Under the pieces are notes generated by a model. It was not told the origin of the DNA and did no database searches. It worked only from the letters and a program-made list of their open reading frames with translations. Positions 1 to 8,386 of a stretch of 64,000 nt of DNA are shown here, one piece after another. Source of the stretch: a candidate division FCPU426 bacterium (GTDB lineage Bacteria; Oederibacteriota; Muellerivitia; Muellerivitales; Muellerivitaceae). The position numbers and the translations under genes were made by a program. The stretch covers positions 1 through 64,000 of the forward strand of contig PLFD01000016.1 in the NCBI GenBank assembly GCA_003136635.1, written 5' to 3'. The number at the start of each line of letters is the position of its first letter. Position 1 is the first letter of the stretch.

Positions 1-1359
1 TACACGCCCGAATTAATTACATCGGTTCAATTTATTATTGTGTTGTTTATGGCGATGCTTAATCAAACCGATGTCCGAATTAAGTTCCTGCAAGCCATCG
101 GTATTACTGTGTTTTCAATCGGATTTGCCTTTGTCTTGTATCCTCCGCTCCAAATACCAATGTTCTACGTGATGGCCACGTTTGTATTGACGATTTTAAT
201 TACTCATAAACCCTCAAAGCTGGATATTGGCCTAATAACATTCATTATTTTGATAAATCTTATTTGTGTAGCGCACTTTTATTTAATATCGCACGAGGAT
301 ATTAAACTTGTAATGAATACCATTTACCCGGGCCAAAGATTTACTCATAGCGGCGATACAAGCATCAGCGCCACACTCAACTATTTTAATAATTTAATTA
401 CGCCCTATAAATATCCGAATTATTCCAATCAATGCGAGTTAAGCAACTTTTGGTTATTTTTTCCGGTTTTTCCCTTTTTGTGTTTTTTGATACCTGCGCA
501 GAAACGCGGGTTATATTTTAATCTTATTTTTTATTTAAATTTATGTCTGCTCGCGTTTTTGATCATTCCCGGATTGGGTAATGATTATATTTATAAATAC
601 ACACTACTTTCAAAAGTAACCGGTGGAAGAGCGGTGGTGATATTTGGTTTGTTAAATACGTATTTATTAATTTTATTTATTGATAAATATAAATCCATGA
701 AACTCGACATGAAAACACTGCTTTGGGTAAACGCTTTTGTCTGGTTGTATGTTTCGGTATATATTTGGGGATCTCAAATTTATAGCAATATGCATTTGTT
801 GATGTATGTCAGCGTTGGCATTATGTGGCTGATCATACATTTAATCCTTATTCATAAAGAATTCCTCGCAATTGCGTTACTCGTCTGTTTAACCGTCGTA
901 AGCGGGGCAATTATTAACCCAATAGTTCTAGGCGTGGGTGATTTATATGATTCGGATTTGTCCCATAAAATCCAAGAAATTCGCAAACAGGAACCTGAAG
1001 CAGTTTGGGCCGCTACGGATGAATCTTGGTACGGTGAATATTTATTGGCGCAGGGACTATATTCATATACTGCTGTAAAATTTTATCCAGATTTTAAAGT
1101 TTGGGACCGGATAGATAAAAACCATAAATTTGTTGATGTCTATAACCGTTACGCGCACATCAATTTTAATTTGGTCGATGAAAAAACGACATTTGTATTG
1201 AATGAACCTGACCTTATTACTTTAAACTTAAACAGGCATGATTTGATAAATGGCACAGACATAAAATATGTATTGGCAAGTCATCAATTGAAAACTGAGA
1301 ATAATTTAGAATTATTGGATGTTCTGGGTAGTAAATATATTTACAAGGTTATTAGATAA
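1..1359 (+). CDS. Multi-pass membrane protein, 5' end outside window
   Basis: The reading frame is open from the first base of the window, so the true start probably lies upstream; the first possible start inside is a GTG at 40. The protein is very hydrophobic over its first 290 or so residues, with about eight to ten predicted membrane segments, and ends in a soluble region of roughly 130 residues. This is the shape of polytopic enzymes of polysaccharide or glycolipid loci (for example GT-C-like or polymerase-like proteins), but I recognise no family motif. It precedes rfbB by 150 bp and heads a sugar-gene region. Its bases are clearly more AT-rich than the downstream genes, as is common for accessory surface-polysaccharide genes. 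Function unknown. Confidence 0.7.
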   Translation, partial: YTPELITSVQFIIVLFMAMLNQTDVRIKFLQAIGITVFSIGFAFVLYPPLQIPMFYVMATFVLTILITHKPSKLDIGLITFIILINLICVAHFYLISHEDIKLVMNTIYPGQRFTHSGDTSISATLNYFNNLITPYKYPNYSNQCELSNFWLFFPVFPFLCFLIPAQKRGLYFNLIFYLNLCLLAFLIIPGLGNDYIYKYTLLSKVTGGRAVVIFGLLNTYLLILFIDKYKSMKLDMKTLLWVNAFVWLYVSVYIWGSQIYSNMHLLMYVSVGIMWLIIHLILIHKEFLAIALLVCLTVVSGAIINPIVLGVGDLYDSDLSHKIQEIRKQEPEAVWAATDESWYGEYLLAQGLYSYTAVKFYPDFKVWDRIDKNHKFVDVYNRYAHINFNLVDEKTTFVLNEPDLITLNLNRHDLINGTDIKYVLASHQLKTENNLELLDVLGSKYIYKVIR

Positions 1360-1406
1360 ACCTTTGGCTTACAATGCGGAACGTACCCTTTAACTGAGAT
1401 TGAGTT

Positions 1407-1436
1407 TTGACAGAAATACTGTTTAAAAAGCACAAT
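1407..1436 (+). promoter_or_regulatory. Possible sigma-70 promoter before rfbB
   Basis: TTGACA at 1407-1412 is followed after 18 bases by CACAAT at 1431-1436. The -35 hexamer is perfect, the -10 is weak, and the leader to the rfbB start would be about 70 nt. The 1360-1510 gap is AT-rich, so chance matches are likely. Confidence 0.3.
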
Positions 1437-1510
1437 TTTGATAGCGGCGTTTATTTAAGATCAATTTGAAATAGAATATAAAACTAAAATTTTAAATTTA
1501 GGAGCTTCCA

Positions 1511-2527
1511 TTGTCTTCTCTTCTCGTAACAGGTGCCTGTGGGTTTATCGGCAGTTCGTTTGTCCGCCAGGCGGTGAACCAGGGCTACAAAGTGATTGTT
1601 TTAGACGCGCTGACCTATGCCGGTCATAAAGAAAATCTGGAAGGCGTGCCGCACGAGATGGTGGTGGGAAATATACAAGACGAAGCTTTGGTTAAAAACC
1701 TTCTTAAGACTCATTCCATCCAAGGTTTGATTAACTTTGCCGCCGAATCCCATGTGGATCGATCCATTACGGGGCCGTCCGCTTTTATTGAAACCAACAT
1801 CCAGGGAACCTTTAACCTGCTGAGCTGTGCTTATGAGTATTGGAAAACTTTAGACGAAAACAAAAAGAAAGATTTCCGGTATGTTCAAATCTCTACCGAT
1901 GAGGTTTATGGTTCGCTGGGGGTTACGGGTAAATTTAACGAAACACTTCCTTATAAACCTAATTCTCCCTATTCGGCTTCCAAGGCGGCGGCGGATCATT
2001 TGGTGCGGGCCTGGTTTCATACCTATGGATTGCCGACGATTACGACCAATTGCTCGAATAATTACGGACCCCGCCAATTTCCGGAAAAATTAATTCCTCA
2101 TATGATTGCCTGCGCTTTAGCCAGCAAGCCGTTGCCCGTCTATGGCGACGGGGGTAATGTTCGCGACTGGATTCATGTGGAAGATCATTGTGAGGGCATT
2201 TTGCTGGCTTTGACCAAAGGCCAGCCTGGTTCCACCTATTGCTTCGGCGGAAACGCGGAACGGAATAACCTGGATGTGGTGAAAACCATTTGTAAAGAAC
2301 TGGATCAACTACTTCCCCGGGGGGACCACAAGTCTTACGGTGATTTAATTACCTTTGTGACGGACCGTTTGGGACATGACCGCCGCTACGCGATTGATGA
2401 CGCTTTTGCCCAAAAGGAACTGGGGTTTAAACGCCGGTATAATTTTGAAAACGGACTCAAGAATACGATTCAATGGTATTTGGACAATACGGCCTGGAGC
2501 AAGGCAGTTACGGGAGCGAAAAAATGA
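1511..2527 (+). CDS. rfbB: dTDP-glucose 4,6-dehydratase
   Basis: Converts dTDP-glucose to dTDP-4-keto-6-deoxyglucose, the second step of dTDP-rhamnose and related deoxysugar synthesis, in the cytoplasm. It is a short-chain (extended SDR) enzyme of 338 residues, the usual length. The NAD-binding glycine motif TGACGFIG is at residues 7-14, the family motif STDEVYG is mid-protein, and the catalytic YxxxK is Y154/K158 (YSASK). The start is TTG at 1511 behind an AGGAGC ribosome site. Its stop overlaps the rfbA start (ATGA), so the two are translationally coupled. rfbC and rfbD are not in the window, so the final sugar is unknown. Confidence 0.95.
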   Translation: MSSLLVTGACGFIGSSFVRQAVNQGYKVIVLDALTYAGHKENLEGVPHEMVVGNIQDEALVKNLLKTHSIQGLINFAAESHVDRSITGPSAFIETNIQGTFNLLSCAYEYWKTLDENKKKDFRYVQISTDEVYGSLGVTGKFNETLPYKPNSPYSASKAAADHLVRAWFHTYGLPTITTNCSNNYGPRQFPEKLIPHMIACALASKPLPVYGDGGNVRDWIHVEDHCEGILLALTKGQPGSTYCFGGNAERNNLDVVKTICKELDQLLPRGDHKSYGDLITFVTDRLGHDRRYAIDDAFAQKELGFKRRYNFENGLKNTIQWYLDNTAWSKAVTGAKK

Positions 2528-3402
2528 AGGGAATTATTCTGGCTGGGGGTAGCGGAACCCGTCTTTATCCATTAACTCGGTCGATTAGCAAACAGCTTTT
2601 GCCGGTTTATGACAAGCCCACCATTTACTATCCGTTGTCGACACTGCTTTTGGCGGGGATTCGGGAAATTTTAATCATCAGCACTCCCCGGGATCTGCCG
2701 ATGTTGAGGGACTTATTGGGTGATGGATCGAAGCTGGGGATATCGCTTTCCTATGAAGAACAGGCTAAACCCGAGGGAATTGCCCAGGCTTTTTTAATCG
2801 GCGAAAAATTTATCGGCAATGATCCGGTCTGCCTCATTTTGGGCGACAACATTTTTCACGGCAATGAATTGGTTCAGGCTTTGGAGAAATCGGCCCAATT
2901 GTCAAAAGGGGCGGAACTTTTCGCCTATCACGTGACGGATCCGGAACGCTATGGAGTGGTAGAGTTTAACGCTGAGGGTATCGCGGTCAGTTTGGAAGAA
3001 AAACCGAAAAAGCCAAAATCCGCCTGGGCGGTAACCGGACTTTATTTTTATGACGCCCAGGTGGTTCAGATCGCGAAATCGCTGAAACCCTCCGCGCGCG
3101 GCGAGCTGGAAATAACCGATTTGAATTTGCGGTATCTGGAACAGGGGAAACTTCGTATTAACAAGATGGGCCGGGGAGTGGCCTGGCTGGATAGCGGAAC
3201 CTATGATTCCCTTTTGACCGCTTCCCAATTTGTGCAAATGATTGAGCAGAGGCAGGGGTTGAAAATTGCCTGTCTGGAAGAGATTGCTTTTTTAAAAGGC
3301 TATATCGGTGTCCCGCAGCTGGAACAATTGGCCGATGAATACGCGAAAAGCGGCTATGGCGCTTATTTAAGACAGGTTTTGAGCGAGAACACGGTTCAAT
3401 AA
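2524..3402 (+). CDS. rfbA: Glucose-1-phosphate thymidylyltransferase
   Basis: Makes dTDP-glucose from dTTP and glucose-1-phosphate, the substrate of the upstream RfbB. The 292-residue length is normal for RmlA. The nucleotide-binding signature GGSGTRLYP lies at residues 8-16, followed by the substrate-loop sequence [10 protein letters not shown] and the LGDNIFHG motif. The ATG at 2524 overlaps the rfbB stop; an in-frame start 17 codons upstream lies inside rfbB and lacks homology, so it was rejected. The gene order rfbB-rfbA is the reverse of the functional order but is seen in many bacteria. Confidence 0.95.
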   Translation: MKGIILAGGSGTRLYPLTRSISKQLLPVYDKPTIYYPLSTLLLAGIREILIISTPRDLPMLRDLLGDGSKLGISLSYEEQAKPEGIAQAFLIGEKFIGNDPVCLILGDNIFHGNELVQALEKSAQLSKGAELFAYHVTDPERYGVVEFNAEGIAVSLEEKPKKPKSAWAVTGLYFYDAQVVQIAKSLKPSARGELEITDLNLRYLEQGKLRINKMGRGVAWLDSGTYDSLLTASQFVQMIEQRQGLKIACLEEIAFLKGYIGVPQLEQLADEYAKSGYGAYLRQVLSENTVQ

Positions 3403-3474
3403 AACTATTTGCTTCATAAAAGCATTAGAAAAACAGTCCAATTCTCCTTGAGGCTTACCATTAATATCATCCCC

Positions 3475-3503
3475 TTGACCTATAACGCTATCCGTTATAC
3501 TTT
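3475..3503 (+). promoter_or_regulatory. higBA promoter with overlapping palindromic operator
   Basis: TTGACC (3475-3480), a 17-base spacer and TACTTT (3498-3503) form a sigma-70 promoter. The spacer holds the inverted repeat ATAACG-N5-CGTTAT (3482-3498), which reaches into the -10 box and is a natural operator for the HigA antitoxin. Transcription should begin about at the higB ATG (3510), so the message is leaderless or nearly so. Confidence 0.7.
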
Positions 3504-3509
3504 AAATAC

Positions 3510-3791
3510 ATGATCCGGAACTTTAAGAGCAAAGAAGCCGAGATGATTTTTAATCGGACTTTTTCTCATCGGTTGCCCCATGACATCCAAAAGGCGGCCT
3601 TTCGGAAACTCCGCATGTTAAGCAGGGCGGTTACCTTAAACGACTTGCGGGTTCCTCCCGCAAACCGGTTGGAGGCTTTACACGGTAATCGGCAAGGGCA
3701 ACATAGTATTCGGATTAATGACAAGTGGCGGGTTTGCTTTGAATGGCGGACTGGGGATGCCTATAACGTTGAAATTGTGGATTATCACTAG
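3510..3791 (+). CDS. higB: HigB-type toxin, RelE superfamily mRNA interferase
   Basis: Likely a ribosome-dependent mRNA endonuclease that stops growth when free of its antitoxin. The 93 residues match the HigB/RelE family in length and in the C-terminal pattern with WRVCFEW and a terminal VEIVDYH. It precedes the antitoxin gene by 9 bp, the toxin-first order typical of higBA. The pair sits between rfbA and a glycosyltransferase gene, and nothing else in the sugar locus is related to it, so it is probably a horizontally acquired module. The start at 3510 has no Shine-Dalgarno sequence, consistent with the leaderless reading of its promoter. Confidence 0.88.
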   Translation: MIRNFKSKEAEMIFNRTFSHRLPHDIQKAAFRKLRMLSRAVTLNDLRVPPANRLEALHGNRQGQHSIRINDKWRVCFEWRTGDAYNVEIVDYH

Positions 3792-3800
3792 GAGTGACAA

Positions 3801-4103
3801 ATGAAAGATTCGAAGATTCCACCGCTTCATCCGGGTGAAGTTCTGCAGGAAGAATTTCTTAAAGCATTGGGGATCAGCCAGAACAAATTGGGTCAAGACT
3901 TGGGTGTTCCTCCCCGCCGTATTAATGAGATTGTCCAGGGAAAGAGGGGTATTACGGCTGACACGGCTCTGCGTTTGGCTAGATATTTTAATATGTCTCC
4001 CCAATTTTGGCTTGGACTGCAAATGGATTATGAGTTGGACCAAGAAGCGGATCACCTTGCGTCCCGTTTGAAAAAAGAAGTTCATGTTTATCAAGCTGTT
4101 TAA
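3801..4103 (+). CDS. higA: HigA-type antitoxin, XRE family
   Basis: A 100-residue helix-turn-helix protein of the HigA/VapI family. The N-terminal LHPGEVLQEEFL is a hallmark of this group. The DNA-binding helices lie around residues 25-60 (ISQNKLGQDLGVPPRRIN, then GKRGIT), and FWLGLQ follows. It should neutralise HigB by direct binding and repress the operon at the palindrome in the promoter. It is preceded by a good ribosome site (AGGAG, 3790-3794), so unlike higB it is translated in the ordinary way. Confidence 0.9.
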   Translation: MKDSKIPPLHPGEVLQEEFLKALGISQNKLGQDLGVPPRRINEIVQGKRGITADTALRLARYFNMSPQFWLGLQMDYELDQEADHLASRLKKEVHVYQAV

Positions 4104-4164
4104 TTTTCCATAAAACCGTCACGCGAATTCCTGCCAGCTATTGAAAAGAAGGAAAGTTAAAGCC

Positions 4165-5133
4165 ATGAGAATTGGAATCGCGCTGGCCGTTTACCGCCCC
4201 CACCCTGAATTTTTTGAAAAACAGCTTCAATCCCTGCTCGATCAAAGTTATCACGACTGGTTTTGCGTGATTACCAGCGATTCGCCGCTGGACGAGATTT
4301 TCAAAAACGAGAAACTCCATCAATTCAAAAATCACGCCCGGTTTCGCTGGCACGAAAATGAGGAACGTCTGGGAGTGACTAAGAATTTTGAAAAAGCGGT
4401 TCAAATTTGTCTGAGGGAAAAGGTGGAAGCGATTGCCTGCGCGGATCAGGATGACGTGTGGTACCCGCAAAAAATCGCCAGATCGGTGGAAGTGTTTCAA
4501 AGTTATCCTCCTATCCGGCTGGTTCATACCGACATGCATCTTCTTTATCGAAATGAAAAAGGCGAGGACGTGATAGGAACCGAAACCGGCTGGCAGGCCG
4601 AGCGCCGGGGCATCCATCATGTTCAACCGAGGCATTTTTTAATCCGCAATATCGTCGCCGGCTGCGCGATGTTGTTTGACGCCGATCTGGCCAGGATGTA
4701 TCCGGTCATTCCGGAAGAGTTTTATCACCCGGACTACTGGTATTCTTTTTTGGCCTCGGTTTACGGGAAAGTTTATTCCATTCCGGAGCCGACCTACGCT
4801 TACCGCCAGCACAAAGAAAACGCGTTGGGCATTTCGCCCTTTAAAGGTTTTTTTTACACCGCTCCGCAAAGCAGTTTGATGGATGTGTTGAAGAAATTCC
4901 GCCGGGTTTATTTTAAATCCCGCGATCTGGTCAGCGCCGCTGTTCGGGAAAAAGTTCCGGTTTCTTTTTTCGCGAAATTTCCGATCACCGTTTTCGATTT
5001 GGGTTTTTCCCTGTCTTTGATGGGATTCTATTACCTGTTGGTTCCGTCCGAGCGGGATGTGCCGCTGGCCAGGGCTTGTTTCGCGCGCGCCTTGGGGAAA
5101 GCGCTTTTTTTCATTCCGAGACCTTGGGTTTGA
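4165..5133 (+). CDS. Family 2 glycosyltransferase
   Basis: A 322-residue GT-A fold enzyme that should transfer a sugar from an activated donor during assembly of a surface glycan. The start MRIGIALAVYRP is the usual first strand of GT2 rhamnosyl- and galactosyltransferases. ADQDDVWYPQKI near residue 95 is the donor- and metal-binding DXD-like region typical of this family. A hydrophobic stretch near residues 285-300 may touch the membrane. The ATG at 4165 is chosen over the TTG at 4141 because it follows an AAGGAAAG ribosome site and begins exactly at the conserved strand. The acceptor cannot be told. Confidence 0.85.
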   Translation: MRIGIALAVYRPHPEFFEKQLQSLLDQSYHDWFCVITSDSPLDEIFKNEKLHQFKNHARFRWHENEERLGVTKNFEKAVQICLREKVEAIACADQDDVWYPQKIARSVEVFQSYPPIRLVHTDMHLLYRNEKGEDVIGTETGWQAERRGIHHVQPRHFLIRNIVAGCAMLFDADLARMYPVIPEEFYHPDYWYSFLASVYGKVYSIPEPTYAYRQHKENALGISPFKGFFYTAPQSSLMDVLKKFRRVYFKSRDLVSAAVREKVPVSFFAKFPITVFDLGFSLSLMGFYYLLVPSERDVPLARACFARALGKALFFIPRPWV

Positions 5134-5287
5134 TCCGATTGGGGAATCGCCAGAATTCGGCCAACCCTTAAGCGCGAACAGGCTGGTTTGAAAGTTAATG
5201 AGAATCGAATAAGATTTGAAAATAACCTTCGCGATAGTAAACTTTCTTGGCTAATACAAAGTGAATTTATGCAAATGAAGGCGGAAC

Positions 5288-5626
5288 ATGCTTAAGAGTG
5301 GAAAAAGAAAATCAGCGATGATCCCGATAGAGAATCGCTGCGGGATTTGCGACACGAAACTGACGCTTTATCCCAAGGATTTCGCGGAATGCCCGCATTG
5401 TCAGAAAAAAGTATGCCGTCAATGCTGGTTCAACGCCTGGGCAACTAAAGCTTTTTCTTCGGAAAAATGCGCGCATTTGCTGGAAAATGACGGACTCAAT
5501 TCAAACGCTTTTACGCAAAAAGAAAATGTCATTTATTGGGATTGGCCCCGAATCGCTTTTGTCGGCGCGCTGGTGGTTTTGGCTATGGGAGTTATTTTGT
5601 TTTTATTGAATCTTTTCGTGTTTTAG
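5288..5626 (+). CDS. Small zinc-finger membrane protein, unknown
   Basis: The 112-residue protein has six cysteines in three pairs, CxxC at residues 18-21, 35-38 and 43-46, with further Cys/His after them, which suggests a treble-clef or FYVE-like zinc domain. A single hydrophobic segment at about residues 89-111 closes the protein, so the zinc domain probably faces the cytoplasm with a C-terminal anchor. No named family was recognised. The final 24 bases overlap the convergent end of the GT9 gene on the other strand. Confidence 0.65.
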   Translation: MLKSGKRKSAMIPIENRCGICDTKLTLYPKDFAECPHCQKKVCRQCWFNAWATKAFSSEKCAHLLENDGLNSNAFTQKENVIYWDWPRIAFVGALVVLAMGVILFLLNLFVF

Positions 5627-6808
5627 TTTTCCGGTTCTTCCCAATAAGCGGACACATTCCTGATAAACCTTTTCAACCGGTATGGATTCCATGCAGGGCC
5701 TGGCATCACAGCCATATTCAAAACCCAGGTTGAGGCATGGACTGCAAGCAATGGTGGCGCTCAAAACACTCACGATATTTCCATTGGGCTGTGAGGAAGG
5801 AAGGGGGCCCCACTTCGCGGGATTGGTGGGTCCGTGCGGCGCGATAAGGGAACAGCCCAAACCAACAGCCAAATGCATGATCCCCGTATTGCCGCAAATG
5901 ACCAGATCCGATTTTTTTAACAAATCAGACAACTGCTCTATTTCAAGTTTGCCCGAAAAGTCCGCGATTTTCTGACCGGACTCTTGAATGATCTGGTGAA
6001 CGAGATTTTCCTCATACGTTCCCATCCCGGTCATTTGTATCTGGATATCCGGGTTACTTTTTAATTTTTTGATCAACTCAACATAATAATTTTCCGGCCA
6101 CGCCCTCTGCCAACCTGATTCGCCGCATCCGGGATGAATATGAATTAAGGTTTCCGCGGAGGGAGAACGCTGAAGAGAATCAGTTGGGTATAAATTTTCT
6201 TTTTTTAGAAAACCGTTAAAGTGATCGATTCTGGATCTATCGATGCCCGCTAAACCGGCGATGGAAGCGAATTGCTCAAATTCGTGCCGATTTTTTTCAT
6301 TCGTTACGATTTTTTGATAAAGAAAATGACGGTGTTGTCCAGGCGTTTTGAAACCATACCGTGAGGCCGCTCCGGAAAGAAAACAAAGCAGGGGTGAAAC
6401 GCGAAGCCATTGGTCAAAATCCAAAGCGAAAATGGCTTTGAAATCCCTTAACTTTTTTAAAAAATCCCAAAGGGCTTTTGGGCTTTTAGCCAGTTTTCCA
6501 AAATCGAGTAAGAGAACATCATCCATATAAGGAAAGTCTTTGAGTGCCGCCTGATTAATCGGGGTGGCGATCATTAGAATTTTACCCGTGGGTCCGATTT
6601 TTTCTTTTAAGGCCTTAAAAACAGGAAGAAGAATAAAGGTGTCGCCCAGCGCGGAAAGCTTTACCACTAAAACGTTATCGCCGGATGACAAAGGTTTGGA
6701 GGAGGGCCTGAAAAAAAAGGCCCAAAGATTTGTCAGAATCCCCAATAGAAAAACAATTGGGATTCCGATGAATCGATCAATTTTTTTGAAAAGCTTATTA
6801 CCCTTCAT
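5603..6808 (-). CDS. Family 9 glycosyltransferase (heptosyltransferase-like)
   Basis: A 401-residue GT9 protein of the ADP-heptose:LPS heptosyltransferase group, implying an LPS-like glycolipid core. After a short hydrophobic N-terminus (about residues 12-32) comes the GT-B start VLVVKLSALGDTFILLPVFKA, the signature of the family. The second domain has HPGCGESGWQRAWPENYY and, near the C-terminus, ICGNTGIMHLAVGLG, the conserved donor-site loop. It is the only gene on the minus strand in the polysaccharide region and faces its neighbours. The second GT9 of the window (58267-59715) is only distantly similar. Confidence 0.85.
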   Translation of the reverse strand: MKGNKLFKKIDRFIGIPIVFLLGILTNLWAFFFRPSSKPLSSGDNVLVVKLSALGDTFILLPVFKALKEKIGPTGKILMIATPINQAALKDFPYMDDVLLLDFGKLAKSPKALWDFLKKLRDFKAIFALDFDQWLRVSPLLCFLSGAASRYGFKTPGQHRHFLYQKIVTNEKNRHEFEQFASIAGLAGIDRSRIDHFNGFLKKENLYPTDSLQRSPSAETLIHIHPGCGESGWQRAWPENYYVELIKKLKSNPDIQIQMTGMGTYEENLVHQIIQESGQKIADFSGKLEIEQLSDLLKKSDLVICGNTGIMHLAVGLGCSLIAPHGPTNPAKWGPLPSSQPNGNIVSVLSATIACSPCLNLGFEYGCDARPCMESIPVEKVYQECVRLLGRTGKLKHEKIQ

Positions 6809-6953
6809 TTATACCTCAGTCGGAAAATCGAGTGGCGATTCTACCACCGCGCCGTTAAATGACAAACCATGAGGACTTTTATGGAAAATCGCAAGGCCAG
6901 AGGGTAAACTCCACTTCTTTAAGTTTCCAACAAAATCAGTCATGAACCACAGA

Positions 6954-7148
6954 GTTCACGGAGTACACCGAGTTTTAAGGAGTTTTGTAGGCGGAACCCT
7001 AAAGGACTTTCTTAAACTCCAAATAACTCCGTTGTTTCCGTGAAAATCTGAAAAATGTTCACGGAGTACACCGAGTTTTAAGGAGTTTATAGACTAATTC
7101 TTAAAGAGTTGTTGTTTAACTCTTAGTAACTCCGTTGTTTCCGTGAAA
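6954..7148. repeat. Two tandem ~103-bp units with inverted ends
   Basis: The 391-bp gap between the divergent GT9 and GT4 genes contains no ORF but holds two units. A 32-base block occurs identically at 6954-6985 and 7057-7088. A second 21-base block occurs at 7025-7045 and 7128-7148. Both recur at a period of exactly 103 bp. The two blocks are partly complementary (TTCACGGA against TCCGTGAA), so each unit can fold as a hairpin. The bases between them have diverged. It looks like a dispersed intergenic repeat family rather than a promoter. No clear promoter was seen in the rest of the gap. Confidence 0.75.
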
Positions 7149-7199
7149 GATTAAATAGCTTTTTAGATATTCTAATTTCATTTTAAAGGGCGGATATTC

Positions 7200-8309
7200 G
7201 TGCGTATTGCTTTGGTTCATGATTGGCTGACCGAAAGGGGCGACCGGGAAAAGGTTTTGTTGTCTTTGGTCGAGCTGTTTAAAGGCGCGGATATATTTAC
7301 GATGTTTTATAACCCGGATCAAGTGGACCCTATTTTTCGCACCAAGCACATTAAGGTTTCAGCGCTTCAATCCATCCCTTTTGGCAAAAAAAGCTATTTT
7401 AATTTTCTCCCGCTTTACTGGGAATTGACAGGCCGTTTAGATCTCTCGGAGTACGATTTGGTGATTTCTTCCAGCGCGGTTTGCGCGAAGTGGATTAGAA
7501 CGTCCAAGACCGCCATGCATGTTTGCTATTGCCATACGCCTTTCCGAACCATTTGGGATTTGTCCGACTCGATCTATGATTTCTCCTTGTTTTCCCCTTC
7601 GCGTTGGCTGGGCGGCCTTTTTTCCAACTATTTAAAGTGGTGTGATTTGAAATCCAATCAGGGTGTCACCCATTTCATGGCCTCTTCAACGGAAGTTCAA
7701 ACCCTCATAAAAGAACTTTATGGCCGGGAATCAGAACTTTTCTTTCCGCCTGTCGAAATTGAACGGTTTGAGCAGGAAAAGCAAAAGGGCGAATACTTTA
7801 TTTTGATTTCCAATCAAAAACCCTCCGTTCGTGTTAAGCGCGCCATGAATTTCTTTTCGGAGTTAAAAAAGCCGACGCGTGTTTTTGTTCGGGGAAAAGT
7901 GGACAGGGAGTGGCAAGGTTTTATGGGCGAAATGATTCAAGTTGAGCCGTGGGTAGAGTCAGAAACGCCTCATGTTTTTTCCAAGGCGAAAGGGTTGATT
8001 TGTGTAGACGGGGACATCTCACCGATCTTAGCCGCGGAAGCCCTCTCGGCGGGTTGTCCTTTATTAGTGGGAGAGGATGTTCGTTTGAGCGATATTTTTA
8101 CTGAGAGTGAAACGGGTTTGAGTTTATCGTTGGAAAGCGCGGAAAAAACGTTGGAAAACTTAGAGCGGTTTGAAAAAATCGTTTTTGACACTGAGGTTTT
8201 ACGACAAAAAGTAAATCGCTTTTCAAAGGCTCGGTTCTTGTTCAAAACTCAGGTTTATTTCAGACGTTTATACGGCATTGTGACGATTCCAGAAAATGAA
8301 AAGCTGTAA
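7200..8309 (+). CDS. Family 4 glycosyltransferase (mannosyltransferase-like)
   Basis: A 369-residue GT-B enzyme resembling the WbaZ group of GDP-mannose-dependent transferases. The opening RIALVHDWLT and the block HVCYCHTPFRTIWD are characteristic. Two family motifs are unusual: the usual GGxEKVL loop reads GDREKVL, and the C-terminal E-x7-E motif reads DISPILAAEAL, with the first acidic residue apparently an aspartate. The enzyme may still be active but with altered donor binding. The start is the GTG at 7200. The phosphotransferase gene follows at 77 bp. Confidence 0.8.
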   Translation: MRIALVHDWLTERGDREKVLLSLVELFKGADIFTMFYNPDQVDPIFRTKHIKVSALQSIPFGKKSYFNFLPLYWELTGRLDLSEYDLVISSSAVCAKWIRTSKTAMHVCYCHTPFRTIWDLSDSIYDFSLFSPSRWLGGLFSNYLKWCDLKSNQGVTHFMASSTEVQTLIKELYGRESELFFPPVEIERFEQEKQKGEYFILISNQKPSVRVKRAMNFFSELKKPTRVFVRGKVDREWQGFMGEMIQVEPWVESETPHVFSKAKGLICVDGDISPILAAEALSAGCPLLVGEDVRLSDIFTESETGLSLSLESAEKTLENLERFEKIVFDTEVLRQKVNRFSKARFLFKTQVYFRRLYGIVTIPENEKL

Positions 8310-8386
8310 ACTTCCCAAGATGTTTGCCCAAGCCCTATTAAAACTATAAACTAAGTAGCCTTGTTTCCAACTTAACTTGAGGTTTT

